Shown here piece by piece: positions 32,431 to 45,000 of a stretch of DNA of 64,000 bases. Position numbers and translations under genes: made by a program. This stretch comes from Hesseltinella vesiculosa (Eukaryota > Mucoromycota > Mucoromycetes > Mucorales > Cunninghamellaceae), in the NCBI GenBank assembly GCA_002104935.1, contig MCGT01000004.1, forward strand, positions 434,001 to 498,000, written 5' to 3'. The notes beneath the pieces were generated by a model. The model did no database searches, was not told where the DNA came from, and worked only from the letters and a program-made list of their open reading frames with translations. Numbering within the stretch: the first letter of the stretch is position 1; each line of letters begins with the position of its first letter.

Positions 32431-35400
32431 ATTGATAGCGTAGATATAATGGAATTAAAAAAAAATGTACAAGCACAAAAGTAAATGAAAGGAGTGTTGG
32501 TGTCCTGTCTACAGGTCAGCGTCAAGCACGATTAAAAAAAGTGGGGTCACGAAAAAATAAAAGAAATTAAGGACTAAAGAAAAAGAAAAAAAAGAAAAGT
32601 CAACTGGCACCTTTTGAAATGTATTTATAGTGTTTCTAATTTTTTAAGGGGGAAGCCAGAAAAAACTGTAAGAAATAAAGCTTCCAAGGGGGACTGAGAG
32701 AGGGGGGTCATAAAAAGAGTTTCAGGGGTAATTACCATTTTCGGACTTTTCCCAATCACACGGAGAAATCGAAACAAGGGGGGGGGGGAGGAGGTTCACG
32801 CTTGTGGAAAAGGTAGATCAACATGGAACTTCTTGTTACAATTGTTTTTTTTTTTTAATTATTACCAGTGCCACAACAATGTCGTTCATTCCAGCTTGAC
32901 TCTTTAGAATGCATGTGCTTTTATTTTTCTTGCGCTTTTCACTTGAAACCCCACCGTTTCATACGCCTTTTTTTGAAGAGGCGGGTTCCACATGGAATGG
33001 ATCTCCTTGAAACTCCATGGTGGTCGGGCCATGACAGATCCACCTCACTTTGTGTCCTTAGCAAAAGTTATGCAGCTAAAAAAAAAAAAAAAAAAAAAAA
33101 GCGCTATGCCATCAGACAATATCATCTGATGGGCTTGGATAAAAAAGGGCGTAAAAATATTCCAATTGACTTACCAGCATGGTAAAAAAAAACCGCATTT
33201 CTGCACTGGAATATAGGATGAAGGACCAAGTTGTCAATGCTGATCAAAACTGGGAACATTTTACTACTTATGGACAAGCATGGTTCATTCCTGCGGCTGT
33301 CGCAATGCAATGATATTTTTTTTTCCATGCCTTGGATTGACGTGCCCTCGTTTTTTTTAGCCGCATTCACGTTTCTTTTTGCTTAAACCATAAACATGCC
33401 CGGTGGAATCAAGAACCAAACAAACCGAACCCTTTTTTACATGAAGGGGACCAAAGCCGTGTAACCTACAGCCAAATAAAAGCATATTGGCAAAAACTTG
33501 GTTTATTTTCTCCTGAATTTCCTTTTGTCTCCTGTTTTTTTCTCTAGCCACTCTCGGTCAGACTCCTCCTATTTTAGATATTAAAGTTCCACCGACCAAT
33601 GACATTTTTTCATTTTGGTGTTTTACCGCGCTCGACGTTCTTTATTGAAATTGTCCATGGACGATCGATTCTATTTTTTTTTTTTTTCGAAGAAAGGTTG
33701 GGGTTCAATTAAAAAATGGAGGGTGACAGAATAAAAACGGCTGTTAAGTGAAGGAAGGTTCCCATTTTTAGATGCGCCATGGCTTTCAACCAACGCAAGT
33801 TTCTCACATTGGTGAGAACGTTAAGAGCAAAAAGTGTTTAACACAAGATCTAGATCATGCACTTTTACGACGGATGCTTCCCAAAAAAACCTTGTTGGCC
33901 CTGTCGATCAATGACTTGGCTACTGTTTTCTTGTATCACCCATGAGGTGCTTCCATTTTTAACTTGTGATTTTTTTTGTCATTGTTTGCCGAGGAACATC
34001 CTCTTCGCGTTGAGCCTTGCCTGGTCCAAAATCTCATTGTCTCCTCCAAAAATTGCAGTGGGTTATTTCTCCCACGAGTCAGCGACTTTTTAAAAAATCC
34101 AAATCTGGCCTGCTCATCCTCGACTCCTAAATGCTCCAAACTTCGCATTTGATTTCGTCGTAAGTCTGTGTGCGCGCGCAATTTTTCCCCGAGATTTTTT
34201 TTTTTAAAAAAAAAAATGGCTACTAATCAATATGCATATCAAAAAAAAAAACAAAAAGCTGAATAATAATAATAATAAAAAACTCCACGCTTTCTTCCCC
34301 CCCCTTTTTTTTTCCAAAAAAAAATCGATCACCCACACTGTCGCACAGCTGATTCATGCAGTGACGTTTTCATCACAAATCCCAAGGAGGCACCACATTA
34401 AAAAAAGGTTCAATTTTTTTGTAAAGACACTTGCCTAAATTGTATTAGAACAAGCTTTTTTTTTTCGCTCCTGACATGATGACGTTTGCTCAAATGAAAA
34501 TCATGCATGATTTTTCATCAACGCAAAGCGCGACCATCGTCACTGGGCTCTTAGCCACTCAAGGGATAAAGGGAGCGCTCAATGCACAGAGAAGAGGATC
34601 GGTCCAACGATGGATTCCAAACCACGTCCAAGCTCCTTTCCAGAATCATCAAAGCAGAAATTAGCACGCAGCAGATTGAAGTCTTGACGTCAAGTCACAG
34701 TCAAATTTTGATTTCTTTGACCCATCCATCGTTCACCGACGTTGTTGATGAATATAGTAGTTTTATTCAAACTTGGGTGTTCATGCCACATGGGGTGTCA
34801 AGCAGCAAATGCCATGCCTATCACAATGCATGAAAATGTGTCCCTTTAGAACCATTTGTGAAATGAATGACCCACCTTGCAGTCGCACGTAAAAGGAGAC
34901 CTTCAGCACCAGGGAGGTCGCCCCTTTTTTATTTATGGTTTGGATCTCGGTGCATCCCACCCATTACCGAACGTCCTTTTTTTTTTTTTTGTTTGTTTGA
35001 TAGACATCCCCTCTACCCCTCACCAAAGAGGCTGGCTTCTTTTTTTTCGTTTTTTTTTTTTATGACCGGCAACAGGTCCGAGTCACAACGACGTATCAAG
35101 GGTGCTTGCCAAGAGGTCAGCCCTTGGTTCTCTACGACTTTTTGGAAATTCTACCGCTTCCAATCTCCATGGCATCCGATCGCATCTTTTTTTATGAGGC
35201 CAAGGTTTGATCGGTCAACTGCCGCACTCCCCAGCCCCTACCAGTCGACAAGGGAGGACCATCCCTTCTCGAAAAATCGCCTGCTTTGAAACACCCTCTC
35301 CCATTCAGCCTCATTTTACCCTTTGCGAAAGGAGTCGACAAAGGCAAGGTCATGTCCATTGGAAAAGGTGAAACTAGGCCAAGGATGATCGAGGATCGCA

Positions 35401-36705
35401 TGCCAGTGCTTTCTTGCCTTTTTTGGTCCACCACAAAGACCCAGTCGTGGGTTTAATTTTCATTCAGGGGGACGGGTGGCAGCCGTTTGCTTCAGGGAAA
35501 AAAAAAACACATTTTTAGTCAGCAATAACCTTGTTTCGCTGGCTCCTTTTAGTTATTTTTTTAACAGTGTGCGTGTCTGTGTTTATCAAGAGAAGCGTTT
35601 TCCAAGTGCATACTGCAAGGTCAATGAAAAAAAAAAAAAAAAAAAGAGTCAGAGCAGACTTGATTCCCTTTTGAAATCCCGTACCAGCCCCCTCTCGTAC
35701 CCATTCATGCCGAAACTTCATGGTTGGCGTACAAAAGCAAGTCGCATCCTGGTCATGACCTTGACACGATTGGCGAAGCCATCTCACTTGCCGAGAAAGA
35801 ACGGGACCGCCTCACCAAGGCCAAGCGAAACGCCACCAAGCAGCTGACCAGCACTCGCTGTGCAAGGCAGATGTCTCCAAGTTTGCACTGATGAAAGAAG
35901 AGCGACCATTGAAAGTGGCAGCACAAAAGGCTTCTAGCGACGTGCATGAAGCCCAAGATAGTCTCGCCGGTCTACGACAGACGCGGTATCAATGACAAAA
36001 GGTAAGCTCAGAAGAAAAGGAGCGCAGAGACACAAGCTGCCGCAAGACGCTCACGTTCCATTTTTTTTTCCTAGGCTGATAGAAGTCCAAGAAAACGAAG
36101 CCCTCGCCACTCATTCCTCCAACTGAACTCAAGGAGACCACATCTGTGGAGAAAGATCCTCGACACGCTGCCTTGAAAATGGATACAAATGACCCCCTGA
36201 TTTCTGGAACAGAGTGGGCGGTCATTTTCGACGAGGTGGCAAATGGCATCGGCGCATATCACGACAACATACGATCGTCCTTGTCACCAATGAAGCCCGT
36301 ACGTCGATGACATGCCCTTTCTGTCGCCACCGCCACCGCATCATCCATCCCCACAAAGCTGTTCATGACATGCTGTGAAGCATATCAGCAGCAAAACATC
36401 AGCTTTGGTCGGGACGCCCTTTCCTGTACTTGTATTGCTTTGCGGGGCTATGGGCAACTGACGAAATGTGGAGTCTAATGGGCGACTTTGAAATCTTACC
36501 AACGACTTTGTACAATGCACCATGCATTGTGAGTGTGAGGCGGTGGCTCCATCATCAAGACGTGAAAACGAGGGAAGGAGGCCATAAATAGAAAGCCCAT
36601 TCGGTTTCTCTGATTTGCTCATTTATGCTGAATCCACCCCAGTTTATTCCATTTTTGATAGCGACCTCTTTTGTTTTGGAATGTGCGACTTTTTTGTAGA
36701 AAAAA
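32431..36705. promoter_or_regulatory. Long gene-poor region upstream of the Ran1-like kinase
   Basis: 4.3 kb between the kinase start and the SPC2 stop. Both strands carry only short frames broken by homopolymers: A runs near 33077-33100 and 35627-35645, T runs near 33673-33687, and an (AAT)n tract near 34263-34278. An extended upstream region or long 5' leader for the kinase would fit, as would an unannotated non-coding transcript or decayed genes. The right part includes the coding-like relic described separately. I found no tRNA or other RNA gene. Confidence 0.4.
35755..36370 (+). pseudogene. Degraded coding-like sequence with a CPFC knuckle
   Basis: Short stretches in different frames look coding. 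They include a charged, coiled-coil-like run (ISLAEKERDRLTKAKRNATK, from about 35778), then in a second frame FALMKEERPLKVAAQKASSD, an intron-like segment (GTAAGC near 36002, TTTTTTTTCCTAG near 36075), ISGTEWAVIFDEVANGIG, and in a third frame an end with TSMTCPFCRHRHR near 36300. The C-x2-C followed by basic residues could be half of a zinc ribbon such as those ending transposon-encoded nucleases. The frame changes have no splice sites to explain them, so I read it as a relic. Identity is uncertain. Confidence 0.3.
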
Positions 36706-37567
36706 TTATTCCTGGTGGAGATGGGCGAGTGCACCGTCGACGATCACATCGATGTAGCGGTGGAAGGCGTTGGTGTCCAAGGTACCGTCTTCGGCAAAGA
36801 ATTCAGTGATGGAGGTGGATTTCTTTGAGCGTGAAGATTTGGCCGTCAGTTCGTTTGTGTACAGAGTTTCAAGTTGGTAGTCGGAAGCGTTTTTTTTCAT
36901 GATGCTCGAGATGGCAAAGGATCCCGTGTGCTGGAAGCAAAGAAAGCATACGATGGAGGATCAGAACATGGTGCGCTTTGAAGGAGCACGACTTACGATC
37001 TTGTTCGCGTAAAACAGGGTGACAAACACTTCATTCTTTTCAATGACTTGGGTATACAGCCAGCTAGCGCCCTGGAGCACCCAAAAGAACAACACGCAGC
37101 CAAGGGTGCCGTATTTAATGTTGTCAAAACCGTGCTTGCGTTCATAGAGAAATTGACCGGCGGCAATAAAGCACGACAGATAGCCGAGGACAAGTTTGAC
37201 ATGGGTATGTTGATCGTTTTGGGGATAGCCTTTTGCTACGAGGTACTGGAGAAGTCAACAAAACAAACAGCGATGAGATGCAGCCTACGCCTTTTTTTTT
37301 TTTTTTTATTTTTTGCTCGTCGGTTTTTACCTTTGCAAGTTCGTCATCAAGCGCGTGCTTGACTTCTGTTCCATCATAGACATTGGTGACTTTTATTTCT
37401 TCATCGCCCTCTGATGACTCGGTTTGGGTCTTTTTATTGATCAGCTCGTCTATCATATGGATGCAAGGAGGATGGGTCCAGCATTAGCCGTTGTGCAGAA
37501 TTGATGTTACTCTTTTACATCCATTACCTTTATGTTTGGGTGCGGTTTCTGATGATGGAGACGACAT
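36706..37567 (-). CDS. SPC2: Signal peptidase complex subunit 2
   Basis: Non-catalytic ER subunit of the signal peptidase complex. At least four exons on the minus strand; the start is MSSPSSETAPKHKG at 37567. The second exon has NVYDGTEVKHALDDELAK. The third begins YLVAKGYPQNDQHTHVKL, which matches the conserved cytosolic segment, and holds the two membrane spans (VLGYLSCFIAAGQFLYE and YGTLGCVLFFWVLQGASWLY). The final exon ends FHRYIDVIVDGALAHLHQE. Family order and length (~190 residues) fit SPC25/SPCS2. An A/T-rich intron with 15 T (plus strand, near 37290) separates exons 2 and 3. Confidence 0.9.
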
Positions 37568-37850
37568 GACTACAAAGAAAAAGCAATGCAAAAGCAAAAA
37601 AAAGGCAGCTTTTTTTTTTTTTTCAAGTTCAAACGTGGCATCCTCCTTTTTCATGAGCCGCTGAAAATGGCAACTGAAATCCAAAATGAGACGCCCACCC
37701 ACTGTGACAAGAAAAAAAAAAAAAAAAAAAAAAGAGGCGCATTGATCCTTGGATTGTTATACACTCGTTAGCCTGTGCCACGGCCTAGATGAATTTACCA
37801 ATACAAAGACATTTCGATATATACACAGGGGATTTTTTTTTATTCATTGA

Positions 37851-39164
37851 TTAAGGAGGTGGGTCGTCGGATGGCATGGAAACGGCAGAGTAAGCAGGAG
37901 GGGAAGGCGAGCCAGGACTGGGCTGGGGGATCAGGTCGGGCTGGGTCGGCTGGAGGGAGGAAGGAGTGGGAGGGGAAGAGGATGGTATCGAGGGGGTTGA
38001 ACGGTGCGACTCTTGCTCGTCTTCTTGGTCTAGGGTGATGAGGATGGCATCCTGGGCCACGTCCCGGTCTTGAACAGTTCGAGTGGGTCGATGGGGCTGA
38101 TCGGAGGTGGAGGTGGAGGCACCGGCTTCCAGCAGGATGGTATCGTTCTCAAGGCCATAAGCAGGAGGAGGTGCAAGGGTGCCTTGCGAGGGGGCCAAGC
38201 CCCATTTCTTGACATTGGCTTCGACAAAGACAAAGCCGCGCTGGCCCAGATTGACATGGACTTGACAAGGCCCGTTTGCGCCGATGGCTGGAAAGAGATT
38301 CCATCGTAAACCTGTGTAGGCATCCTCGATCTTGCGTCCGTTTCGAGTAAAGAACAAGGTGCCGGAGCGATGTCGGTAGCCCACGCCAATCACATCGCCG
38401 TGGTTAAAGGGAAGACCATAGGTTTTGCCATTGAAGGGGGAGCTGAAGTATTTGGCGCCGTTGTCAGAAAAGTAGCCGATCGAATATTGATTCCACCCGG
38501 GTAGACGCCAAGAAGGGTAGGGTTTGGTACAGACGCCTACACTCACCGTGGTCGTGTCTGGTTTTTCAAACATCTTGGCCTGCAAGAAAAAAATGGCCGG
38601 TTGAGTCGAGAACCTTTTTTTTATTGCGCCGCATTGGTCTTACCTCCCAATAATAAACTTCCTGGTTCCTTGGCAAGGGCAGATTGGTGACGACGCAGGA
38701 TTCGCCATAAGAGAATTGGACCTCGGTGCGGCCGGTGACGAAGCAGTGTGTATCGGGTTCCCATTCAAATTCAAAGGCGGACACTCCTTTTTCTTGAATG
38801 GTGACGAACTGCGGTGGGGTGATATCAGTGGGTATACTATCAGGAGGGTGATGATCTTGCCAAACTTGGAGAGGAGGAAAAAAGGCAAAACAGTGAGACT
38901 TTTGCTGCTTCCATTGTGTGTTTTTTTGTCACCACAACAAAAGAGGAAAAACTTACTCTTGGCACGTTCATAACTTAGACGAGCGTCTTCTGGCAAACCG
39001 GCTATGAGTTCTTCTGTTTCCACAGGCCAATCATTGAACTCGGCATCGGCTCCGCTATGAAGAGGTAGCTCAATAACAGACCTTGTGAAGAAGAGCAACA
39101 CCACCGTCAATGTGAAGAAGAGGATTATGCCTGCAATAAATATCCAAGCATAAGCATTCAACAT
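37851..39164 (-). CDS. SPRY-domain membrane protein, SSH4/EAR1-like Rsp5 adaptor
   Basis: Predicted adaptor that brings the ubiquitin ligase Rsp5/Nedd4 to cargo on endosome or vacuole membranes. Three exons (39164-38957, 38864-38644, 38579-37851) give 385 residues. One N-terminal membrane span (WIFIAGIILFFTLTVVLLFF) is followed by a conserved linker (LSYERAK...TDITPPQF), then a SPRY/B30.2 domain starting VTIQEKGVSAFEFE and including YYWEAKMFEKP, SVGVCTKPYPSWRLPGW, GYFSDNGAKYF, DVIGVGYRH and GTLFFTRNGRKI. Two PPxY motifs follow (PPAYGLE near residue 265; PPAYSAV near the C-terminus), which is the known binding motif for Rsp5 WW domains. The tail between them is acidic and Ser/Pro-rich. Confidence 0.92.
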
Positions 39165-39594
39165 GGTATGAAAGTCTATAAATTAACAAAAGATAATCGA
39201 CCAAGTAGCTCAAACAAGAAGAGGATGGGCAAAAACAAGTAAAAAGGACAATGTAGGCTTGCAGACAATGACGAGGATGGGAGATTTGGGGCGGTTTTTT
39301 TTGGAAAAAAAAAAAAAAAAGGGAGAGCAGTGAAAAAAAGAAGCTGATGCGAACAAAAATGGAGCGAGAGGCGGAAAAAAAAAGGCTGACCAACCAAACG
39401 TATGCATTGGGTTTCAAGCAATGACCACCTGAAAGGTCATGCAAAAAAAAAAAACGCTTTTTTGGATCAAGGGTTGCAGTCTTTTTATAATATTTTTTGA
39501 AAGGGAAAAAAAATCAATATACAACACTGGAAGCTAAAAGGTATGAAAAGATTAAAAAAACTGTACACACTAAAAAAATAAGGAGAGGGGAGGC
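39165..39594. other. Intergenic spacer
   Basis: 430 bp upstream of the SSH4-like gene and downstream of the transcription factor. A run of 17 A occurs at about 39304 and other A runs follow. Repeated frames on the minus strand are pyrimidine-rich artefacts. No gene is seen. Confidence 0.5.
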
Positions 39595-42076
39595 TTAAAC
39601 AATGGGATGATCATCAATAAATAAAAGTTTGTTCAACTTTCTCGGATTAAAATAGCGGAAGCGAGGTTGTTTCGTGGAGCCACGGCGACCAGGTTTTTGT
39701 TTGGTGGGGGAGGTGACGACAAATTCGTCCTCGGGGCAAAAGGCGATGAATTCCGAGGAGGAGGAAGGCGCCGGCGATGGCTGGGAGTAGGACGGCCGCT
39801 TTGGAGGCGAGGAAGAGCAGGAGGCCGAAGGCTGCTGTGAAGCGACAATGTAGGTGGGTGCAGGGATGTCATTTTGGATAAAGGTGGTGGAGATGGAAAG
39901 TGGTTCGGGTGACGAAGGATGGCAAGACAGCTGAGCAGGAACGGATGACGGTGAGGGAACAGGAGATGCGAGATGGGAGGTATCGGGTGATTTGAAGATG
40001 GGGTGGAAACAATCGTTTTGTAGGTAAGATGAAGGTGGGACGGGCGAGGCGTGGTCGAGACGTTCGTGGCGAGCAATTTCATTGTTGAGCCAGTCGTTGA
40101 CGGTGAGCCAATTTTTGCTGCCGATGGTGAATTCGACGGAAGAATGAAGGATGGATTTGGCTTTGTGGAGGCTGGCGGTGAGGTCGACGGGCTGCAGGCC
40201 GTCGAGGATCAGATGCCGGTGGGTGGCGTCGCAACCGCGGTAGACATCGAGGGCCAGGGAGAGGATTTCGCAAGCACGCCAGAATTCGTCACGGTCAAAG
40301 GCGCAGCGGAAGATGCCTCCGAATCGGCTGATGGTATGGGTGATCCGTAGTTGCAAGAGGGCGGTTTTGAGGCAGACATGCAGGGATTGAAGAGCCAGTT
40401 CACTGGGTTGGGCGACATTGGCGTCGGGTAAAAAGGGTATATGCAGGATCAGGCGGGTAGCATTGAATTCCACATTGACTCGCACGCACACCAGGAACAG
40501 TTCGGCGCAGCCGTACTCGAAGCCACTGTCCAGTTGGAGATAACGCGGGAGGTCTTGGTAGACTTCCAGCAGCTTGTTGTCAAAGTGCCGTAGCTGCTGA
40601 GCAGTGGTGACTTGATCTTCATGGTTGTAAAAAGCATCCAGGACTTCTTCTTGGAACTTCCAAAGCCGGTGGCAGTAGGTATCCATCAGGACACTGTGTT
40701 CGACGTCATCGATATCTTCTTCCCGGACTTGAGGGTAGGCAGGGGTGCCTTCGCGTCTGGTTTTAGGAGAATTACGAGGCACGCCTGTTGAGAAACTTTG
40801 AAAAAAAAAAAAAAAAGTGAGTTTTTTTTTTTTTTTTTTCCCAGAGGAAAACTTACAGATAAAAGTCCATGGACCAAACATACCACCAAAGACGAGTATC
40901 AAGTTCTTTTTCATAAGTGTCATCTTCTTCCTTGTCATCTTCCATACGGGGATAGATGTCCAGGTCCAAGAGAGCCGAGGCGGCAAGGCCGGAGTAGTGG
41001 TGCCGGCGTTCAGGATTGGCCATACAGCCCATGAGGGTCAAGGCAACGATGGTATAACGGTCAGGCCGGTCAAAGGAAGCAGCCAAGCTATCACGGGCTC
41101 GGTCAAAGAAGAAGGCTTGCTGTTCCAAGATGAGATTCGTGTCTTTGCGGAAGTGTTCAAAACCCGGCTTGGCATGGTGGTAGACGGTGTGAGAAAAGGC
41201 CTGGGCACAGATGGCGTTGACGATGGGCGAATCCATGGCATGGGGGCTGGAGCGGTACCAAGCCATAAAGGCGGCTTTGTTAATGAGGGAGGAATAACGC
41301 ACCCAGCAGGTAAAAAAGGAGTCGACACAGGCATCCATGATGTGACGCAGGGCAAGCTGACTGACGATGGAGTGGGTGGTCATGGTCAATACGCCAGGGT
41401 CGCACAAGGATAAAAAAAAGTTCACAGGTTTGGCCTTGTGTAATTTGTTTCGGTAGAGGGTCACACTTGTGTCGGTATGGCTGGAGGGGTTGCCAGCAGA
41501 CGAGGCGGTGGCGGCAGCAGGGTCGATTTGGCACAGCGATTGAAAAGCATCGACCAAGGACCGGAATTCGGTGGCGTTGGCGATCCGAGCTTCGAGAATG
41601 AGGCCATTGTTGGTGTGGATCAAGGAGCAAGAGCGGTTCAGCCATTCTTGTAGCCGTTGGGTGGACAGAGGCAGTAGAAAGTTGGACGTGGGTGTGACGG
41701 CAGTGGAGGTGGAAAGGGAAGAGATAGTGGAGGCATTGTCGTCGGTTTCCAGAGGGGTGGGTAACTGCACAGGGGAAGGGGTGGGGGTGGGCGAAGTGAT
41801 GGTGGTGGTAGAGAATTTGCGTTGAGGTTGGGTGGTAATGTTATGGTCATAGCTCCATAAGGATGGCATGGATGCAGGTGATGAATGGTTCCTGGAACGC
41901 CAGTAATCAATAAACGAGACGGTTGGCGCTAGACTGGGTCTGTTGGAAAAAGAATCGTAAAGCTCGTGTTCGTTGTAAAGGCCATTGGGCAAGGTTAAAT
42001 AGTCGTTTTCATCTGTTTCCCAAGGCGGTAAGGATCGTAAACGTTTATGCGAATGCTGAACAGTGTCAAACGGCAT
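39595..42076 (-). CDS. Fungal-specific transcription factor domain protein lacking a Zn2Cys6 cluster
   Basis: Two exons (42076-40857, 40795-39595) joined through a 61-nt intron give 806 residues. The central ~400 residues match the fungal-specific transcription factor regulatory domain: ALRHIMDACVDSFFTCW, SPIVNAICAQAFSHTVY, FFFDRARDSL, RYTIVALTLMGCMAN, ELDTRLWWYVWSMDFYL and after the intron DTYCHRLWKFQEEVLDAFYN and LPRYLQLDSG. The N-terminus (MPFDTVQHSHKRLRSLPPW...) shows no six-cysteine cluster, so DNA binding by the usual route is not evident. Either an upstream exon is missing from my model or this is a cluster-less member. The C-terminal 200 residues are Ser/Pro-rich with a basic KQKPGRRGSTKQPRFR stretch. 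Confidence 0.88.
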
Positions 42077-45000
42077 TGAACAAGGGCGGGGGATAGAAAG
42101 AGTAACGAGTGAGAAAAGAAGAAAGGAAAAAAAAGGAAATGTTTATTTTATACAGACCTCGGCTTGTGTCACCATTTGAACTCAGTTTATCACCGTTGGA
42201 CCCAATCTTTTTTATTTTTGTTTTTCCATAATGTCATCTTTTTTTTCACTGCAAGGCTAATTTTTTCCCGTTCTTCCCATGCCATCGTCTTTCATCAAAC
42301 CTCTTCATTTTCTACCATCCTCCATAAAAAAAAATCTCACAAAAAAAAAAAAAAACGGCTGCCTAATTTTGGTGGTTTATCTAACCAGGCACCAATGAAA
42401 TGCACTGGAATTGGTTGATTTTTTTAGTTCACAAGGGGGGGGTTTTTTTCTCATCGCACACCTCTTCTTTTTTTGGGTCTGGCTTTTTCTCTCCACCTTT
42501 TTTTTTTCCAATTGCCCGTGCAACATCGAAACAAATGACAGTGCCATTTCATTGGACAGACTTGTCGGAATCTCATGCACGATCGATATTTGCAAGGGCC
42601 TTCGCTATAACTTTATCATAAAAGCGTCCTTGCTTATTTACGCCTTATCCGTGTCAAAAAATCATGATCAAAAATATAGAATGGCACCTTAATTAAAATC
42701 CGGGACAAAAAGACGACATACCCGCTTGTTCCCTTGATGTCCTACCCAACGCTGCTCCAACATTGCTTTACATGGAAGCTTAAAAAAGAGCAGATGAATC
42801 TGAAAGGGGACACGCATGTACGCACACTTTCGAGGTGTGTGAACCTGAGCGAGGGAAAAACCTAATCTCTGCCTTTTTTACTCTCTGATAGCCTAACGCT
42901 ATCGCACATCATGCCCCTTGCACCCATTTTTATCATGTTTTTTTTATTTTTATTGCAGCTTTGTAAGATGGCGTGTGATTGGGAGATAATGGTCCCATTG
43001 TTTGAAATAAGAAAATGCCGGACATCACATGGTATGAACCAAATTCGGTCGCCATGGAAACGGGCCGCGGATGGTCTTCACTTCTCTACCATTGATGTCA
43101 TGCAGCCGCACCGGAGCCATTGTCCTTTTTGCAAATAAATAAATAAATAAAAGGCGGGGGAAAAGAGTTCAAAGACCAAAACAATGGGAGTCCAGAAGAA
43201 CCGTTTTCATGATTGTGTCATTCTTTTCATGATTTCCATCCAGGAGGGGGTGATCGACATTTCGCTTGATTTGGAAATTGAGTCAAAAAATGGATGGTGA
43301 CACAGTTGAACCATTTCAAATGATCAAGCATTGCTCTCATTGGAAGCCATCCGTTACCAGAGTGACCCAGATCTATGGACCATTTGGCTTGATTCGTCAC
43401 GGTAAAAAATAAGAAGCAACCTGTGGAGGTTGCTCGATTTAGGTCAGTTGTTACTCTTTTTTTAATTGATGAATTGCTTTATTTATTTACTTATTTTTTA
43501 GCGCACATGGCGTCCATGTACCTCAATCCACCTCACATAAGCAACGTCGTCTGTCCCAATGGATGGAATGACATGGCACAAGCGTAAAAAAAAAAAATCA
43601 GGGCTGTGACTTGACTAAACCTTTTGAAGCCTAGTAGCTCGTTCCCTTCATCTCCCCTTTGATGATATCACCCTTACCCGTGCTCAGCCATTCCTTTTTG
43701 TCCTTGCCAACCTTTTCCAACCACACCGTGTCCATGAAAAAAAGAGTTTTTGTGTCAGATGAAAGAAACCAAACAAGGAAAATTCAAAAGTTTATGGTTG
43801 TTCATTTTTTTCTTCGTGTGAGGTGACAGTTGCCAAGACAGAAATGGACGGTTGATCCGCTCCTCTAATCCCGCTTCCATTTTCTCGGCAACTTCTCCCC
43901 CTATGAAGAGCCAGCGGAAGCGGAGTCCATCTCAACTTTGTTTTTTTTTTTGGATCTCCAAAGAGACGTCGGTTCCCAGGGCGCGGTTGCCTTGGAATGT
44001 TGCCACTGTCCTCGGCATGTTACATTCAATGACTTTACCCCATGTCTATCTTGCATGTTCCAGACCAGAAAGAGACACCAGTGATCGGGCAGGCTTCTAC
44101 CAGTACTTTTGTGTCCCAGACAGGCGGTGATGAGAGCGGGGAGGAAAAGACAAAAGTCAGCACGGCGATCATTTGGTGGCTCGGAAATCCGGAGGTGCGA
44201 GTCTTCATTTTTTTTTTTTTTGTTCGAGTGGGGAGCTGTGAGAAAATGAAAAGAAAGTACAGCTGCAGTGTAACCTGCCGTCATCTTACCTCGGACGCTT
44301 GACCCTTCATCCATGGTTCCGTGAAAGTGTGACGACCTTGAAAAGACAGGGCTCCATCGGGTGAAGTGATGGTGGATGTGGATGTGCTTTTGGGCACAGA
44401 TGCTGAAGTCAGCCTGGAGGTTCAGCATGGCCGGCTGGTTCTCGTGTCTACCTCTGCACCACGCCACCCTGGCGTCATATTTCGTCTCACCATTGTACAC
44501 TCTTCCTCTTGTCCTTGCAGCTCGCAAAATCTGGTACCAATCGGAGGTGGTCATCATGACCGAGCTTTTGTCTTTTTCGTTTCCGTCGGCTGGGAATCGG
44601 AGTCGCCCAACTACACGCGTTGACATGCTGGCCCAGGGTCCTCGGCTACGATGGTTGAGGGTCTTGTCTTTCAACACTTTGCTCTTGACGAGAATGAATG
44701 TCACACGCAATGTGCCACACCTCCGGTACCATGGCGCAGGTGGTGGAGGGGGAGGGGGCAGAAACCAGCCAATCGGTTCTGTGCTATCCTCCACTTGGAT
44801 ATTACCTGGTTGAAAGCACGAGGCTTGTCCAATAGAGGAGTACTCTTAGCGGATGCCTCAGGAATGACAAAAAAGGCAATGTCTCACTCGTTGATGCGTG
44901 AGAAGTGAAAAGGCGTAAAAAAAAAAAAAAAAAAAAGTGGAGCTTGGCATGAATCGATTCAACGCTCAACGTCTTGAATGCGGCCCTGGCATTCCCAATG

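Noticed and set aside
34240..34290. AAT-rich and A-rich tract as a possible CRISPR-like or origin repeat.
   Set aside because: It is a simple (AAT)n microsatellite between homopolymers, with no spacer-repeat pattern.
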